A DNA stretch of 64,000 bases from Epiperipatus broadwayi (taxonomy: Eukaryota > Onychophora > Udeonychophora > Euonychophora > Peripatidae). Location: positions 1,239,877 through 1,303,876 of the forward strand of contig JAQFVV010012508.1 in assembly GCA_028023455.1 (NCBI GenBank). Reading direction: 5' to 3'. A program made the position numbers and the translations under genes. Below, piece after piece: positions 20,250-31,939 of the stretch (its first letter is position 1; the number at the start of each line of letters is the position of its first letter). Below the pieces are notes generated by a model that had not been told where the DNA came from, ran no database searches, and was given only the letters and a program-made list of their open reading frames with translations.

Positions 20250-22130
20250 GAGATAAGCCCGCCAACATTTTCTAAAAGAATGTATAGTTTTGATTAGTGA
20301 GCCATTCAAGTCTAATTAAAGATGGCCTTCTCTTTCTTTCTTTTTAATTAATAGAATTCAAACTTTAAAGAAAGAAATCTAGAGTAAAAAAGTAAAAGTT
20401 ATTTTTAGAAAATGTTGCTTTGAAACAAAGGAGCATGGGGGGGCTTATCAAGATCTCAGATCATACAAACAATAGAAGGTAGCTGACAGAGAGGGTATAA
20501 ATAGAAGTGAGAACAAAAGACTAGATTATTCAGATTTTTCTTTTTGAATTATTCAGATTTTTCTTTTTGAAGGATTCAGATTTTTCTTTTTGAAGGAGTC
20601 AGATTATTCAGATTTTTCCTTTGGAAGGATTCAGTATTCAGATTTTCCCTTTTGGAGGATTCATTTATTCAGATTTTCCTTTTGAAGGATTCCGTTGATT
20701 CAGATTTTGCTTTTGAAGGATTCATTCAGAGTTTTCTTGCTGGTTATTCCAAGTTTCCTTGAGAGTGCATTCATATTTCTTTTTTGGAGAACTCTCTCCG
20801 ATTTGCTTCACATTTAGCTTGTGCTCCAAAAAGTTATACAGCTGTCGTTTTCAAATAACGGAGAAGTTTGAACATGCTCCAGTTAAAAGCCATAGTATTT
20901 TGAAGGAAATGAATATGCTCGGCTAGGCAAATAAATAGCTTTGCCTATCGCCGAGGTTACTGAATACCATCCAAAATGCCATAGTATCCACTCAATAGTC
21001 ATCTGAACTCTGTGCCGTGTCTGGAGAACTTTTCGTGAAACCATACTACATATTTTCATTGTCCGGACAAATCCCTAATCGACGGTCAGATCAAGCCACG
21101 AACGCCGGAGGGAACATGACCAAGGAAAAAAAAAGGACGGTAATCGTATCTCCTCTATTGAACTATTTCTTATGCTACCTTTTGTTCATATTTTTTTAAT
21201 TGCTTCATTGAATTATATGTATTTGTTGATGTAACCATTTTTATTAGACTAGTCTTAATTATATATATTATGTGATCATCTATCTATATTTAACCTTTTC
21301 CCTTCGCTATTCTTCCTTACTAACCTGTGTAAATATTTAATATTCCATTGCGGTTAAGTTTAATAGTTAATTTTTGTTCATTTAAAATCTCTTTCCAGTT
21401 TTATTTATGTTTGTTAATTAAATACGAGTCAGTTTCTTTGGTGTGCCAACTTGATCTCTATGATAACGCCTCTTTTGTCCGCCATTAGCTTTACGTATAT
21501 CTGATTTAACTATATACGTTTTAAATAATTTTTAAACACTGTTTGTAGCGCAAAGCAATTAGAAATGCTTTGCGAAAGATTCTTTTTTTATCGTACTTTA
21601 TCGAGAAGATCGAGTTGACAATTTTATTAAAATTGGGAAAAGATTTAGACCGCAAACCTATTAATCCATTTTTATTGTCTAATTAGTTTGTTTCATTAAT
21701 TTAGAGGAATAGCGGAGGCCATTAAATCATTATTCATCTTTTAAAGCCATTAATTAAACATATTATTTAACTATCAAAAGCTTGAGTTTCCTAATTTTAT
21801 TATAATGCTTTATTTTACTTTTCTAATGATCCAGGCACGCAAAACACATATTTCTTAGTACTTTTGCACATTTTTAACTATTTAGCTCTTGATGTGTTTC
21901 CGTCCATGTTTCTTTCCGCTGATGCTAAGCCGTCGCCGGTTGAAAAATAATTTATGCGTGGCTCAGATGGTGTTGTTTGTTCGTGATCAGGCCTCGAGAA
22001 TAGGCGAATGGGCAGAGGTCATAGTATTCTTGATTTAATATCTCGCATATGGGTGGCCTCGAGGTACTTTCGCCTAGTATTCGAACTGGGTTAAACCAAC
22101 ATACATTATCTGACTGTCACAATATATATA
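20250..22130. other. Unassigned CpG-containing block with a TATA-like box and tandem repeats
   Basis: This stretch is less AT-biased and richer in CpG than its surroundings. GGGTATAAATAG near 20497 looks like a TATA box on the plus strand, followed by the 23-bp tandem repeat at 20520-20730. An ATG at 21115 opens a short frame ending at a possible donor (ACG/GTAATC), so a transcribed leader is imaginable. The right end (near 22105-22117) reads TGTGACAGTCAG on the minus strand, similar to the TGTAACAGTCAG end at 54196, so this could instead be an LTR-type element. No protein domain was recognised. Confidence 0.4.
20520..20730 (+). repeat. Minisatellite, about 23-bp units
   Basis: About eight to nine imperfect copies of GATTCAGATTTTTCTTTTTG plus AAG, with variants such as CCTTTTGGAGGATTC. 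Confidence 0.85.
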
Positions 22131-22414
22131 TATTGTAACCTTTTGATTGGTTAGCTGTATTTAAAGTAGGATATAAAATATATATTATAATCAAAATTTT
22201 AAATTTAAAGACTATGTAATGGTAGTAATATTAATTGTTGATATATCATATGTATAAGTAGCTTAATGTGCATAGTTAAAGATAGAGTTCTGTGGAGATA
22301 TTTAATATACACCTTTTATTTATAATTATTTTACAAACAGTCATATATAATTCCAATATCATAATCTTTAATCAATACAAGTATATTATTGTGCCTATAT
22401 AAATTTATAAGATT

Positions 22415-22548
22415 TATTAGAAGTTACAATAGTAATAAATCAAATCTCAATTTATTTAAATGACAGTGATCCTTTAAAAGATATTAGAAGTTACAATAGT
22501 AATAAATCAAATCTCAATTTATTTAAATGACAGTGATCCTTTAAAAGG
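22415..22548. repeat. Tandem duplication, 67-bp period
   Basis: Two essentially identical adjacent copies starting ATTAGAAGTTACAATAGTAA and ending CAGTGATCCTTTAAAAG. The identity implies a recent event. Confidence 0.9.
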
Positions 22549-22644
22549 TAAATATAGGACTATATGTGCAGAATTCTAGTAAATAAGAAGAGAAATTGTT
22601 TGTATCTATTTATTATAAGATAATAATTTGTTTTGAAATTACAA

Positions 22645-22663
22645 CAACAACAACAACAACAAC

Positions 22664-22730
<67 letters not shown>

Positions 22731-22733
22731 TAG
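22645..22733. repeat. (CAA)n then (TAA)n microsatellite
   Basis: About eight CAA/ACA triplets pass directly into more than twenty ATA/TAA triplets. Confidence 0.95.
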
Positions 22734-23536
22734 TCTTGATATAAATATTAATATTAAATGTCTTATTTCAAATCAATTAATAGTACAATCTATTAAAATT
22801 ATAATTATATTTTAAATGTAGGTTTAAAAGTTATTCAATTTAAATTTAGTTTTAAAATATTTATTAATCTTAATTATTTTAAATAATGTAGACAGAAAGA
22901 TAATTAAGTAAAAAAAATTGCCAGATGATTTTAGACATTGACCAATAAAATTAATTTAATTACTTTTCTGATGTCATACTGTCTAGTATATAAGGTAAAT
23001 GGCAGACGAACTAAAAAAGCAATTCATTAACAGTGAACACCTGTTTCAATAACTTCTTTTAAAAATATAAATTTTTTACTATATTTTATTTTTAAGTATG
23101 TTAAAGTTATCAAATAACAAGTTGAATAGTCATACAAAATGTTTTGAGAGTGGTGTTTAAAAATAATGGGGTGAGTCAACTGAAGTTTCTTCATCAATGA
23201 TTTAATTACAGTCTTGGATGTCAATTCATAATTATAATAACCACTAATAGAATTTTAAAGAAACCGTTAAACTTATTATCATTTAGGAAAACCATGGAAA
23301 AACAGGATAAATTACAACTACTTAAAAAGAGCAGCTATCGTCATGTAAGAGACCATTCGGATATTTCTACAAGATTAATTAATTTTATTGTTAGGATGTC
23401 TATGAAGAGGAACTTTTATATAATACCAAACTATAAATTTTATCAGCGTATAAAACTAATGCAAAGAACTTTTAAAGTAATAAATTATAAATCTAGTTAA
23501 AAGAATTTTTTCTCAAGTTAAAATAACTTATATATT

Positions 23537-24055
23537 CTAGAGTTATAATTATTTATTAAGCACACAGGAAATATATAAAATACTTTTAAAACAGGCTTTA
23601 ACCTGTTTCAAATGTGCCTTGAAATTTATAAAAGCCAAGCAATATCTTTATTTTGCCAATAGGGGGACCTCTCAAACCACAACACAAGATAGCAACTTTT
23701 ATAAAGATAAGAATGGCCATCTTATCTTTAACCTAACTTTCCACTTATATAGGCCAATCTAAAGCAACTTGATTTGGGAGTGTGACACTGTTGTTCTCTC
23801 CACTGTTTAAGTCCATTATTTCCTATACAAATTAACATTTGCGAAATCTTGCAATTTACAAGTTAATATTACGATCTTTATACTGGAAATATGTTAATAT
23901 TACGATCTTTATACTGGAAATATATAAGCTATTGTAGAGTTATAATTATTTATTAAGCACACAGGAAGTATATGTAAATACTTTTAAGACAGGTTTTAAC
24001 CTGTATCAAATGCACCTTGCAATTTATAATAGTCAAGCAATATCTTTATATATTC
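23537..24055. repeat. Direct repeat of about 125 bp with a 29-bp doublet between copies
   Basis: Copies at about 23537-23660 and 23932-24055 share GTTATAATTATTTATTAAGC, ACACAGGAA, TTTAACCTGT and AAGCAATATCTTTAT. A 29-bp unit (ATTACGATCTTTATACTGGA) occurs twice in tandem at about 23869-23925. Within the repeat, CAGGTTTTAACCTG is a short palindrome. No gene was recognised. The 68-codon frame at 23294-23500 is unassigned. Confidence 0.8.
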
Positions 24056-24147
24056 CAGTTAAATTTGCAAATTAGAAAAAAGAATATTTATTATATGATA
24101 AATTGGTGATAAAACAGTTTATTAGAAGAACAAAAATAGGAAGATTT

Positions 24148-24248
24148 GTCAAGCATTGGTGGTCGAGAGGTCAGCGATGGCAGCTTTACAAACAGTTGTC
24201 CCAGGATAGCGGGTTCACTTCCCGGCTGATGGTATGACACATGAGGAA
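24148..24248 (+). mobile_element. tRNA-derived SINE, copy 2, with perfect 16-bp target duplication
   Basis: Flanked on both sides by AAAAATAGGAAGATTT (24132-24147 and 24249-24264). The body has GCATTGGTGGTCGAGAGG, A box TGGTCGAGAGG and B box GGGTTCACTTCC, and ends ATGACACATGAGG. The exact duplication fixes the element at about 100 bp and indicates LINE-type target-primed insertion. Confidence 0.9.
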
Positions 24249-24793
24249 AAAAATAGGAAGATTTATACTATATAATTAATTAGTTATAAAATTGTTTTAA
24301 TAGAAGAATAGATATTTATTACATTTTTATACAAAATAAAAGACTTAGAAAGATGAAGTATATTTTTTATCCTAACAAATAAAATTACCTTTAGGTAAGA
24401 AAATGCTAAAAAGGATAAAGAGTTATCAAGAGAATCTTTTGAACCTTTATAATAACTAATTATTATAGAAATGACATATATTATATTATGAGAAACTTAA
24501 ATGAATTTATTTATATTTTATATCAAAAATATGAAACTGCTAAATTAAAACATAAAGAGAAGTTGAAGTGAACTTATAAACTGACTTTATATTTGGCAAA
24601 GTTTAATATTAGAAAAATTAACATAAAATTTATATTTAATATTCCACAAATTATTTGAATATTATTATGGTGTTCCAGAATTGTAATGCGCAGTTCATTT
24701 TAGACATGTTAAGATTATTGTTTAGAATTATTTTTTTTATTAAAATGTTTCACTTGAAATTAAATGTCTTTTGCTAGCAAAGGAGAGTGAAGA

Positions 24794-24890
24794 GTCAAGC
24801 ATTGTTAGCCGAGAGGTCAGCAATAGCTGCCTTGCATTGGTTGCAGATGGTTGTGGGTTCGCCTCCCGGCAGATGCTATGACATATGAAG
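24794..24890 (+). mobile_element. tRNA-derived SINE, copy 3
   Basis: GCATTGTTAGCCGAGAGG start, B-box-like GGGTTCGCCTCC, end GCTATGACATATGA. The B box is nearer the tRNA consensus than in the other two copies. No clean target duplication is visible. Confidence 0.8.
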
Positions 24891-24971
24891 AAGCTTAATT
24901 GTTGTTGTTACCATGGTGATACTGGACAAGCAGGTTGAATAAATTCTCTTAATAAAAATAAAAAGATTTTT

Positions 24972-26599
24972 GGTAAAAGCCTGAAATCCGGGCACGGCCG
25001 CTTGGGGCATTGTTTACGTGTCAAAACACATAAAAATGTCGTTTCAGCGGCCGCGGCCTTACAGGCTAATACAACATTTACGTATTGTATTAACCCATTG
25101 AGCTAGGCCGCTTTACATGACATTGCACAAAAATATTACGGCCTGTTTTGTGCTTCGAAGCTATTTATGCGTATTCGTTCTATTCATAGCTGATTATCTT
25201 ATCGCTTGAGTGTGTTTAAATTTCAAGGCGGTACGACTTTTTCAAATCTCCATAATAGAATAATGTCACTTCTATTTAAAAAATGTTGTTAATTATTAAT
25301 AATTGTCATATGATCCCCACCCTTCCCGAAAAAAAGGTTAATATGTAAAAAATTGGCAAAGTGTATGTTCGAACACGCTTCGACAAAGGTCACGTGCTAA
25401 GTCACATTTCAGCACGGGGGGGAAATATTCAAGACCACTAAAAGGTCTGAGATGAACGTGCAATTTTGAAACTTTTCTTCAGATAAACTGCCGAGTACAG
25501 AAAGTGTGTGAGATTGTAGTTTTTTTTTTGTCAGGCACACGTAATGTCCACTTTTTATTACAGCAATAAAATCGAATAAATAATTGTAAAAAGTCCAAAG
25601 TTTGTGTCCTTTTTTGTTGTTTTTTATTTCATTCAAAATTGACAAGTATTTGGATTCAATTTTTTGCAGCGGGGTTAAAATAAATGACGACTTTGGTTGA
25701 CTTTTTGTTAAGAATAACAAATTACGAAATACCTCCCCACCCCCAAAAGCAGTTTATTGTAGAAGACTAAAAAAAAAAAAAGTTAATTCAAACGAAATAG
25801 AAATCAAAGTAAAAAGTGAGAAAAAGGTTGTTTAAAAAAAAAAGAAAAAAAGTTAAATTCTTGACTTTTTGGTTACAATTCTTTTTCCGAGTGTGTGGGG
25901 GTGGGTGTTTGAACCCCATTTTTGAATTGGCAAAAACACAAAAGTAAATTTTGATTTAATATTAAGAAAAACAATTACGTCATCCAAAAAGAAATCAAAA
26001 TTCGAAACAAGTCCCAAAGTTGATTCTCTTTTTTCAGCGCTATTAAAATAATTGACTATTTACCTTTTTGTTAATAATAACAGTACGAATCCCCCCCTCC
26101 CCCGCTCAAAAAGCTGTTTCTTGTAGTAGCCAAAAAAAAAAAAAGGCTAATTCAAACATAATCTAAATCAAAGTGAAAACAAGTTGTGTTTTAAAAAAAA
26201 GTAAAATTAATAATAAGAAGAAAAACCATTTAGTCAAGCCAAAAAAAGAAAGGTAGAATTAAGTTCTAAACAAGTCGCAAATAATTGTATTCTATTTTTT
26301 CGGCGATGGGATTCAAACAAATTTTTTTGACATCGTGAAATGGTCCGAATTTTTCAAATGATAAAAAGAAAAAAATACAATTAGCAAAATTTGTTGAAAA
26401 AATATCAGGTTCCAAAAAACCCACAAAAAGTAACGAAAATGAATATCAAAATTTGTTTAATAATAAAGAAATCATGAAAAAAAAAAAACTTGTTGTATAA
26501 AAAAAGAAAAAGTTGTGGTGGCCCGGTAATGTTATATTTCATTGATTTTGTCTAGCATCAATGCTCCAAGTGGCTTTGCCCGGATTTCAGGCTTTTACC
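24972..26599. mobile_element. Non-autonomous DNA transposon, 8-bp target duplication
   Basis: Terminal inverted repeats of about 40 bp begin GGTAAAAGCCTGAAATCCGG and continue GGCA..GCC.CTTGG.GCATTG at both ends. AGATTTTT directly flanks both ends. The 1628-bp body holds no transposase. It contains repeated modules of about 370 and 260 bp, each with a (C/G)GCG..TTAAA start, a CTTTTTGTTAA segment, a C-rich run, an A run and CTAATTCAAAC. An 8-bp duplication fits hAT, P or Merlin; the GG start would suit Merlin, but class cannot be fixed without the transposase. CpG density is higher than in the surroundings. Confidence 0.85.
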
Positions 26600-27060
26600 A
26601 GATTTTTTTATATTTCTTTTTATTATAAATGTTTTAGATACAGGTAAATAATATTGTATTGTAGGAGTGTAAACACCATAAATCATTTTATGTTTATTTA
26701 ATCTTTAGGATTAAGATGATTATTAATATTTTATTATTCATTCAATTTTGAAGAATGACGAATATGCTTACAGAATAATATGGTATACATGAGTTATAGA
26801 ATAAAAGTCGTGGGAGTAATGTAATAATTTAAATTTATGTTATTTTAGTAACTATGAAGATTAAAAAATCTGGATTGTGGTAAAAATTGTCTTAAATGAA
26901 TTAAGTAATTCATTCTAGAAATAATATTTAATGATTGTCTTAAATAAGGATGAATCAATAAATGGGATTCTATTTAAATAGATATTAATAATACGCTGAT
27001 GCATTGTGGTGAAACTTTTTATGTAATAATTTGTAGGCTTTTTTTAAATATTCTAATTTG

Positions 27061-27110
27061 CAGACTTAGCGCTTTCGGAGCTCTTGTTGCTCCATATTCA
27101 TAGTCTTTTC
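27061..27110 (-). ncRNA. Conserved structured 3' end of the PLE, copy 2
   Basis: On the minus strand: GACTATGAATAT, hairpin GGAGC...GCTCC, GAAAGCGCTA, AGTC. The outer GACT/AGTC pair corresponds to GGCT/AGCC in the copy at 7815-7864. Confidence 0.5.
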
Positions 27111-27148
27111 AGATTGTTAGTTATATGCAAATGTATGCAAATTGCCTC

Positions 27149-27469
27149 CTATACCATCCATTTTTTAGAAATGGCAATACAAGTGTCTCTTCTATTTATT
27201 GATTTGATATCGCTGGTGATGAAACAAGCTTCCTTAATTTTCCTTTTGATATCGTTTCTTTCCGTGCATAAGATGTCAGCCTTGGAGGGCTCAAATCTAT
27301 GGTTGAGCTCTTGCTGATGGTCAGCAAATACAGAGCTGCCTTCTTTTTTTGTTATTGCTCTTGTGTATGTGTATTTGTGCTGAGCCAATCTATTGCCCAC
27401 TGTGGCATGAGTTTCTCCATAATAAACCGAATCACACCCCATTTGAAGGTGCACAATTTTATATACCAT
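27149..27469 (-). CDS. GIY-YIG endonuclease domain of a 5'-truncated PLE
   Basis: A 106-codon open frame, almost wholly GIY-YIG: MVYKIVHLQMGCDSVYYGET (Y..., YYGET), R and QH in NRLAQHK, the conserved H in FADHQQ, then KRKIKEACFI and INRRDT before the terminal W. In intact PLEs this domain follows the RT and nicks target DNA. Here everything upstream is missing. It is the same family as 7444-7765 but better preserved, with no internal stop. Confidence 0.85.
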   Translation of the reverse strand: MVYKIVHLQMGCDSVYYGETHATVGNRLAQHKYTYTRAITKKEGSSVFADHQQELNHRFEPSKADILCTERNDIKRKIKEACFITSDIKSINRRDTCIAISKKWMV

Positions 27470-27479
27470 AGAAGTATAA

Positions 27480-28024
27480 TGTGATACATGAAAATATAAA
27501 ATGGAATGAATGCTAAGGTGGAAAATTAATTGTGATAGTCATTTTTTGTAATGGAAAAAGTATATAAATGACATTTGTCATAATAGAGTTATTGGTTTTG
27601 TAACATAATCTATAAAATTTATCAATGTATACATGATGGGAAGATAAGATTATTCTATTAGACAAGAAGTTAATAGACATAGATGCTAAAAATATATAGT
27701 GTGAGAAGGATAAGTTGTAATTCCAGGATAGAATAAAATATCACCCCGAAGAACTGATTTAGTGGGCTTAATCAATGTGATCCCGATATTATTATTATAA
27801 GGGAGATGAGAGGATTTTCCACAGAAACGTGAATGTTATGTTCCATAGGAGCTTGGCAGATAAGCCAGGATATATTGAGGTAGAATCATTAAGGAAAAAT
27901 GACTACCTTCCAAATCATAACATATCATAAAAAGAGGATACTTCCACTCCTATATTTTAGTACAATAATTTAATAAGATCAGTTTCTTATCTGTGAAGTT
28001 TTATATATGCTATTAGAATATATA
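27480..28024. other. No clear gene
   Basis: AT-rich. A short segment near 27885-27950 could be a decayed N-terminal piece of the following PLE, but it is too weak to call. Confidence 0.4.
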
Positions 28025-29590
28025 ATAGGTATTGTAACAGTTGTAATGGATACAACTGATTATGACAACAAAATACAAGAACTCCTCATAGTAGGCCAAA
28101 ATAGAAAAGTGGCAAAAAAATCCAATACCAAGTACAGAAACAAAATTACAAGCATTACTCAGAAAGCATCGCAGGTACTTCACTGATTCAGAAAAAAGTA
28201 AAATAACATCTTTACAGTCTACCTAAAATCCATAAGGATCATGTTCCATAAGACTTATTATTAGTTCTAGAGATTCACCTTGCCAAAATTTGGCAAGATT
28301 TCTTCTCAAAAGATCCAAGTCCTTTGGCATACAAGACCTAGTCCTTTGTCAGGGATTCTAGACACTTTGTAGAATTAATTAAAAACATGAAAATTGAAAT
28401 AACCGACTTACTGGTAAGCTTTGATGTGGAAAGTTTATTCATGAATGTACCAAGTGAAGAAGCATTGTTTATTGTAAGGAAAAGATTAAATGGTGATAAT
28501 AGTTTACAAACCAGAACAGCTCTTCCTATTGATAGTATAATGGAAATATTAACATTTTGCATAAAAACAACCTACTTTCAATATAACACAGAATTCTTCC
28601 AACAAAATCAAGGAATGGCTATGGGTTCACCATTGTCTCCCCTGGTTAGCAATATTTACATGGAAGAACTTGAAACCTTAACCATAAAATCTATTCCATA
28701 TCCATCTAAAGTTTGGCTTCGCTATGTGGATGATACATTTGTTGTATGACCACATGGGGGAAGCAATGCTACAAACTTTCTGTAAACCCATCAGCAACAT
28801 ATGCCCTTCAATAAAATTCACAATAGAATCAGAACAAGAACAAAAACTGGCATTCTTAGATGTTCTTGTGACAAGATTCCCTCATGGCAAAATCAAAACT
28901 ACAGTTTACCCAAACCTACACATATAGGAAAATACCTAGCCTATGCATCCAATCACACCAGAAACACAAAACATGGAGTTATACTATCACTATGAACAGA
29001 TCAAAAGAAGTTTGTTCAGAAACCAATGATTTGGAAAAAAAGACCTATATAGAACAAACTCATATGAAAAATGGTTATCCATCAGCTGGTTATTAAGAAA
29101 ATGTTAGACAACAAAAAGAACAATCAAGAGAAAAGACAATTATTGGTACAGTAGTGTACCCATACAATCCCAAAATAGCAGACAAATTAAAGAAAATCTG
29201 CAATCAGTATAACATCAGAACAGCTTTCCAGAGCCATACCACACTGTGAGGAATTGTAACATCTACAAAGCCTAAACTTGAAATGCTGAAAAGAAAAAAG
29301 TGCATCTGTGAAATATCATGTGAATGTGGAAGAACATATATTGGTGAGACCAGTCCTCCCATTGAAAACCACTTGCAAGAATACAAACTGATGATTAGAA
29401 GAAAGAAATCAGATGTGTCTAAGGTAGCAGACCATGTATGTGCCAATGAACATATGTTCAATTGGGAAAATACAAAAATATTGGATAGTACAAAGACAAA
29501 AATTTAAAGAAGCTGCTCACACGACAATGGCAAAAAAATCCCATAAGCCAACCTAGTGTGGTTATACATAATGTATGGAAATCACCATGT
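28025..29590 (+). pseudogene. Penelope-like element with RT and GIY-YIG domains, frameshifted
   Basis: The most complete PLE here. It opens with TVVMDTTDYDNKIQELL (about 28035), then LYSLPKIHK-like sequence at about 28215, and continues 28387-28749 with LLVSFDVESLFMNVPSEEAL (catalytic D), QGMAMGSPLSPLVSNIYMEE and WLRYVDDTFVV (YVDD box). A stop/frame change follows. The next frames give FTIESEQEQKLAFLDVLVTR (FLDV) and the thumb region. At 29283-29507 comes the nuclease: CEISCECGRTYIGETSPP, with the expected Cys pair and YIGET, then ADHVCANEHMFNW. At least three frameshifts and several stops make it non-functional. Confidence 0.9.
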
Positions 29591-29616
29591 TAATACTGTC
29601 ACAGGTCAGGCCAGCA

Positions 29617-29665
29617 ATACATGAAGAAGAGGGGAGAATAATACCTCCTGAAACATTGCACATAT
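29617..29665 (+). ncRNA. PLE 3'-end motif (ATGAAGAAG, hairpin, GAAAC)
   Basis: Directly downstream of the endonuclease: ATGAAGAAG, then GGGGAG...CTCC-type hairpin, then TGAAACATTG. It has the same layout as the motifs in foldback families F3, F4 and F5 and ties those families to PLE 3' ends. Confidence 0.5.
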
Positions 29666-29689
29666 ACTAACCTGTGTGCTATTATAGTC

Positions 29690-30270
29690 ATTAACTTCTA
29701 ATCCGTGATTATCAATCTTTTTTTTTCTGATAAAATCCATTGAACATTACTTTAGTCTTTTAGTCCTACAGCCTTACTTTCATTTGATGACTCTTGCAAA
29801 CTTTCCTGAAGATTTGAAGTATTATTTGCAAAAAAAAAATACATCGTGTGCAATGAACTTAAATAATTTCCATTAACTTTTCCTTCCATAGCATTCCATT
29901 TTAATCCACAAAATAATTCTTGTAAAACTGTTGTGAAAAGCTTTTGGAGATAAGAAATTGCCCATTGTACACCCTTCTCGATGTTAATCTTCTTAGTATC
30001 ACTATGTAATCTAATCATTGCTGTAACATTTGTTAAATATTCTTCAGAATATAATAATATCCTGATATCCTGACTTGACCAATGCTTTAGTCATTGTAGA
30101 AATGGATTATAGAATCAAATGTCTTTTCATAATCCACAAATCCAAAAACCAATGACAACTTGTATTCATTGATCAAATTCACTGCATTGAAACCACTTTT
30201 AAATCCAGATCATTCTTTTGGTTGATTAAAATCCAAAGTGCTGTAGACGAATAGTAATTTTGAATAGAAC
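29690..30270 (-). pseudogene. Non-LTR retrotransposon (LINE) reverse transcriptase remnant
   Basis: Minus strand, from high to low coordinate: FDFNQPKEWSGFKSGF, INEYKLSLVFGFVDYEKTFD (RT motif with the catalytic D of VDYEKAFD), then IRLHSDTKKINIEKGVQWAI, TVLQELFCGLKW, a decayed FADD box (YFFFANNTS) and LQESLQESSNESKAVGL, KTKVMFNGF. This is the palm of an RTE/CR1-like LINE RT, recognised from the order and spacing of these motifs. Endonuclease and 5' portions are not seen. Stops and frame changes show it is dead. Confidence 0.85.
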
Positions 30271-30734
30271 CGATATAAAAGATTATAATAAGAAAATGAA
30301 TTAACTGTATAAATATGTAAGAATCACAAGTTATTAATTACATAATGAAGTGTGTTTATGTTAATAGAATATATGTCCATCTTACAATAAATAAAAGTTA
30401 TTTATGATGAAAAATACTTTGAACTATATATGACTACCTATTTGTTACAAATAATTATTTATTAATAGAATTTTTAAAAATCAGATACCAAAATTATTAC
30501 TGAAGCTACAGCTTAAATCATTATATGCAGCCTATTCAGTTTCCATCTCTCCAGTGTCTCATTGAACCTACATTTGCCATGACTCTCAGAAAATTATTTT
30601 TCTTAATTTGCCTTCTTTAATAAAATAATGAACTTAATTTTACAATTTCTACTATCTTTTTAATTATACTATATAAATATTTTATTTAATTAAAAGGGAT
30701 TTGGAACCAGACTTTCAAGCCCCCTATAATCATC

Positions 30735-31237
30735 CTCTACATCACGTCACGAATCTGATTTATTATCAGTTCACAAACAAACACATATTGTCAAATAGCA
30801 GTAATGATTAAAATATGTATGAAAAAATGTAAAATTTAATACTGTAGTTAATAAAAAAAAAAAGTAAAAGTTTGTCTTTTTTTTCAAATATTTGAAATTT
30901 TTTATTAATCACACTTTATTTCCTTATTTTTTTAATGTGAATTTTAAAGGAAAAAAAAATTAATACTGTAGTTAATAAAAAAAAAAGTAAAAGTTTGTCT
31001 TATATTAACTTTTTTTCAAATATTTAAAATTTTTTATTAATCACACTTTATTTCCTTATTTTTTTAATGTGAATTTTAAAGTAATTTTTCCTTGTTGCTT
31101 TGCTTTTATGCCAATTTCTGAAAATTACAGAACCTATCCCCCATTTTTCAAGGTAAGTTAAGTTTATTTTTGTACAATTTCTTTTGTCCGCGTTTTCTGA
31201 GGAACCTATCTACCGCATAAAACGAGACCCAGGTGTA
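30735..31237. mobile_element. Family D element, second copy
   Basis: Starts CATCACGTCACGAATCTG (compare 14150-14175) and runs through AATACTGTAGTTAATAAAA, TTATTTCCTTATTTTTTTAA and CAGAACCTATCCCCCATTTT to CATAAAACGAGACCCAGGTG, the same right end as at 15628. An inner block of about 110 bp is duplicated (30830-30950, 30960-31080). Confidence 0.65.
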
Positions 31238-31935
31238 CTTTAATTTAAGCACATTATTGCTTCTGTTGGTCGATACAATTTTTTTCAACTGCCATACATA
31301 TGTTAATGTCAGCACATATTTATGTTTTACCATTTTAAAAGAAATACTTTGGTATTGTTTTAATTTTTTGTAATGCTAAAAATTAAATTTTTTTTTTTTT
31401 GGGGGGGGTCATTTCCTAATTACTAATATTTTTGATATTTGATTTCTAGAATTATTTGCTTTTTTTTGTCACTTAACGATGCTAATTTTTTTTGATCATT
31501 TTCTAATTATTAATATTTTTGATATTTGATTACTAGAATTTTTTGTGGTGATAAGATTGTGCTAATTTGGGGGAGGCATTCCCTAATTATTAATATTTCT
31601 GATATTTGATTTGGTAGGGTCACTTGATTATGCAAATTTTTTTGATTGCTTCATAATTTCGATACTGTGGAGTTTTTTCACCAAGTGATTTTTTTATTTT
31701 GTCATTTGCTAACTATTAATATTTGCTAAATATTGCTTTTGAAGTTTTTTTTTATTATTATTATGCTTTTTTTTTTCTATGAAATTTGTTTTGTTTTTTT
31801 TTATTTTTGACGAAAAATGCAATTTAAAAAATAATATGAAAAGATGGGGTTACAATCAAGTAAGAAAACAACTATTATGATGAAAATTCTTTATGAAAAC
31901 AGAAATCATTGATGGCTTAATCACTTCATTTCCAT
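31238..31935. other. T-rich intergenic stretch
   Basis: Contains four degenerate repeats of CCTAATTATTAATATTT...GATATTTGATT at about 31410-31730 with a period near 80-90 bp. No gene seen. Confidence 0.5.
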
Positions 31936-31939
31936 GGAA

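Noticed and set aside
23294-23500. 68-codon plus-strand frame as a host gene
   Set aside because: Mixed composition but no recognised domain and no clear splice or start context.
25409-25720. 103-codon minus-strand frame inside the 1.63-kb transposon
   Set aside because: Lysine/leucine-rich sequence from A and T runs, no transposase motif, and not conserved in the related internal module.
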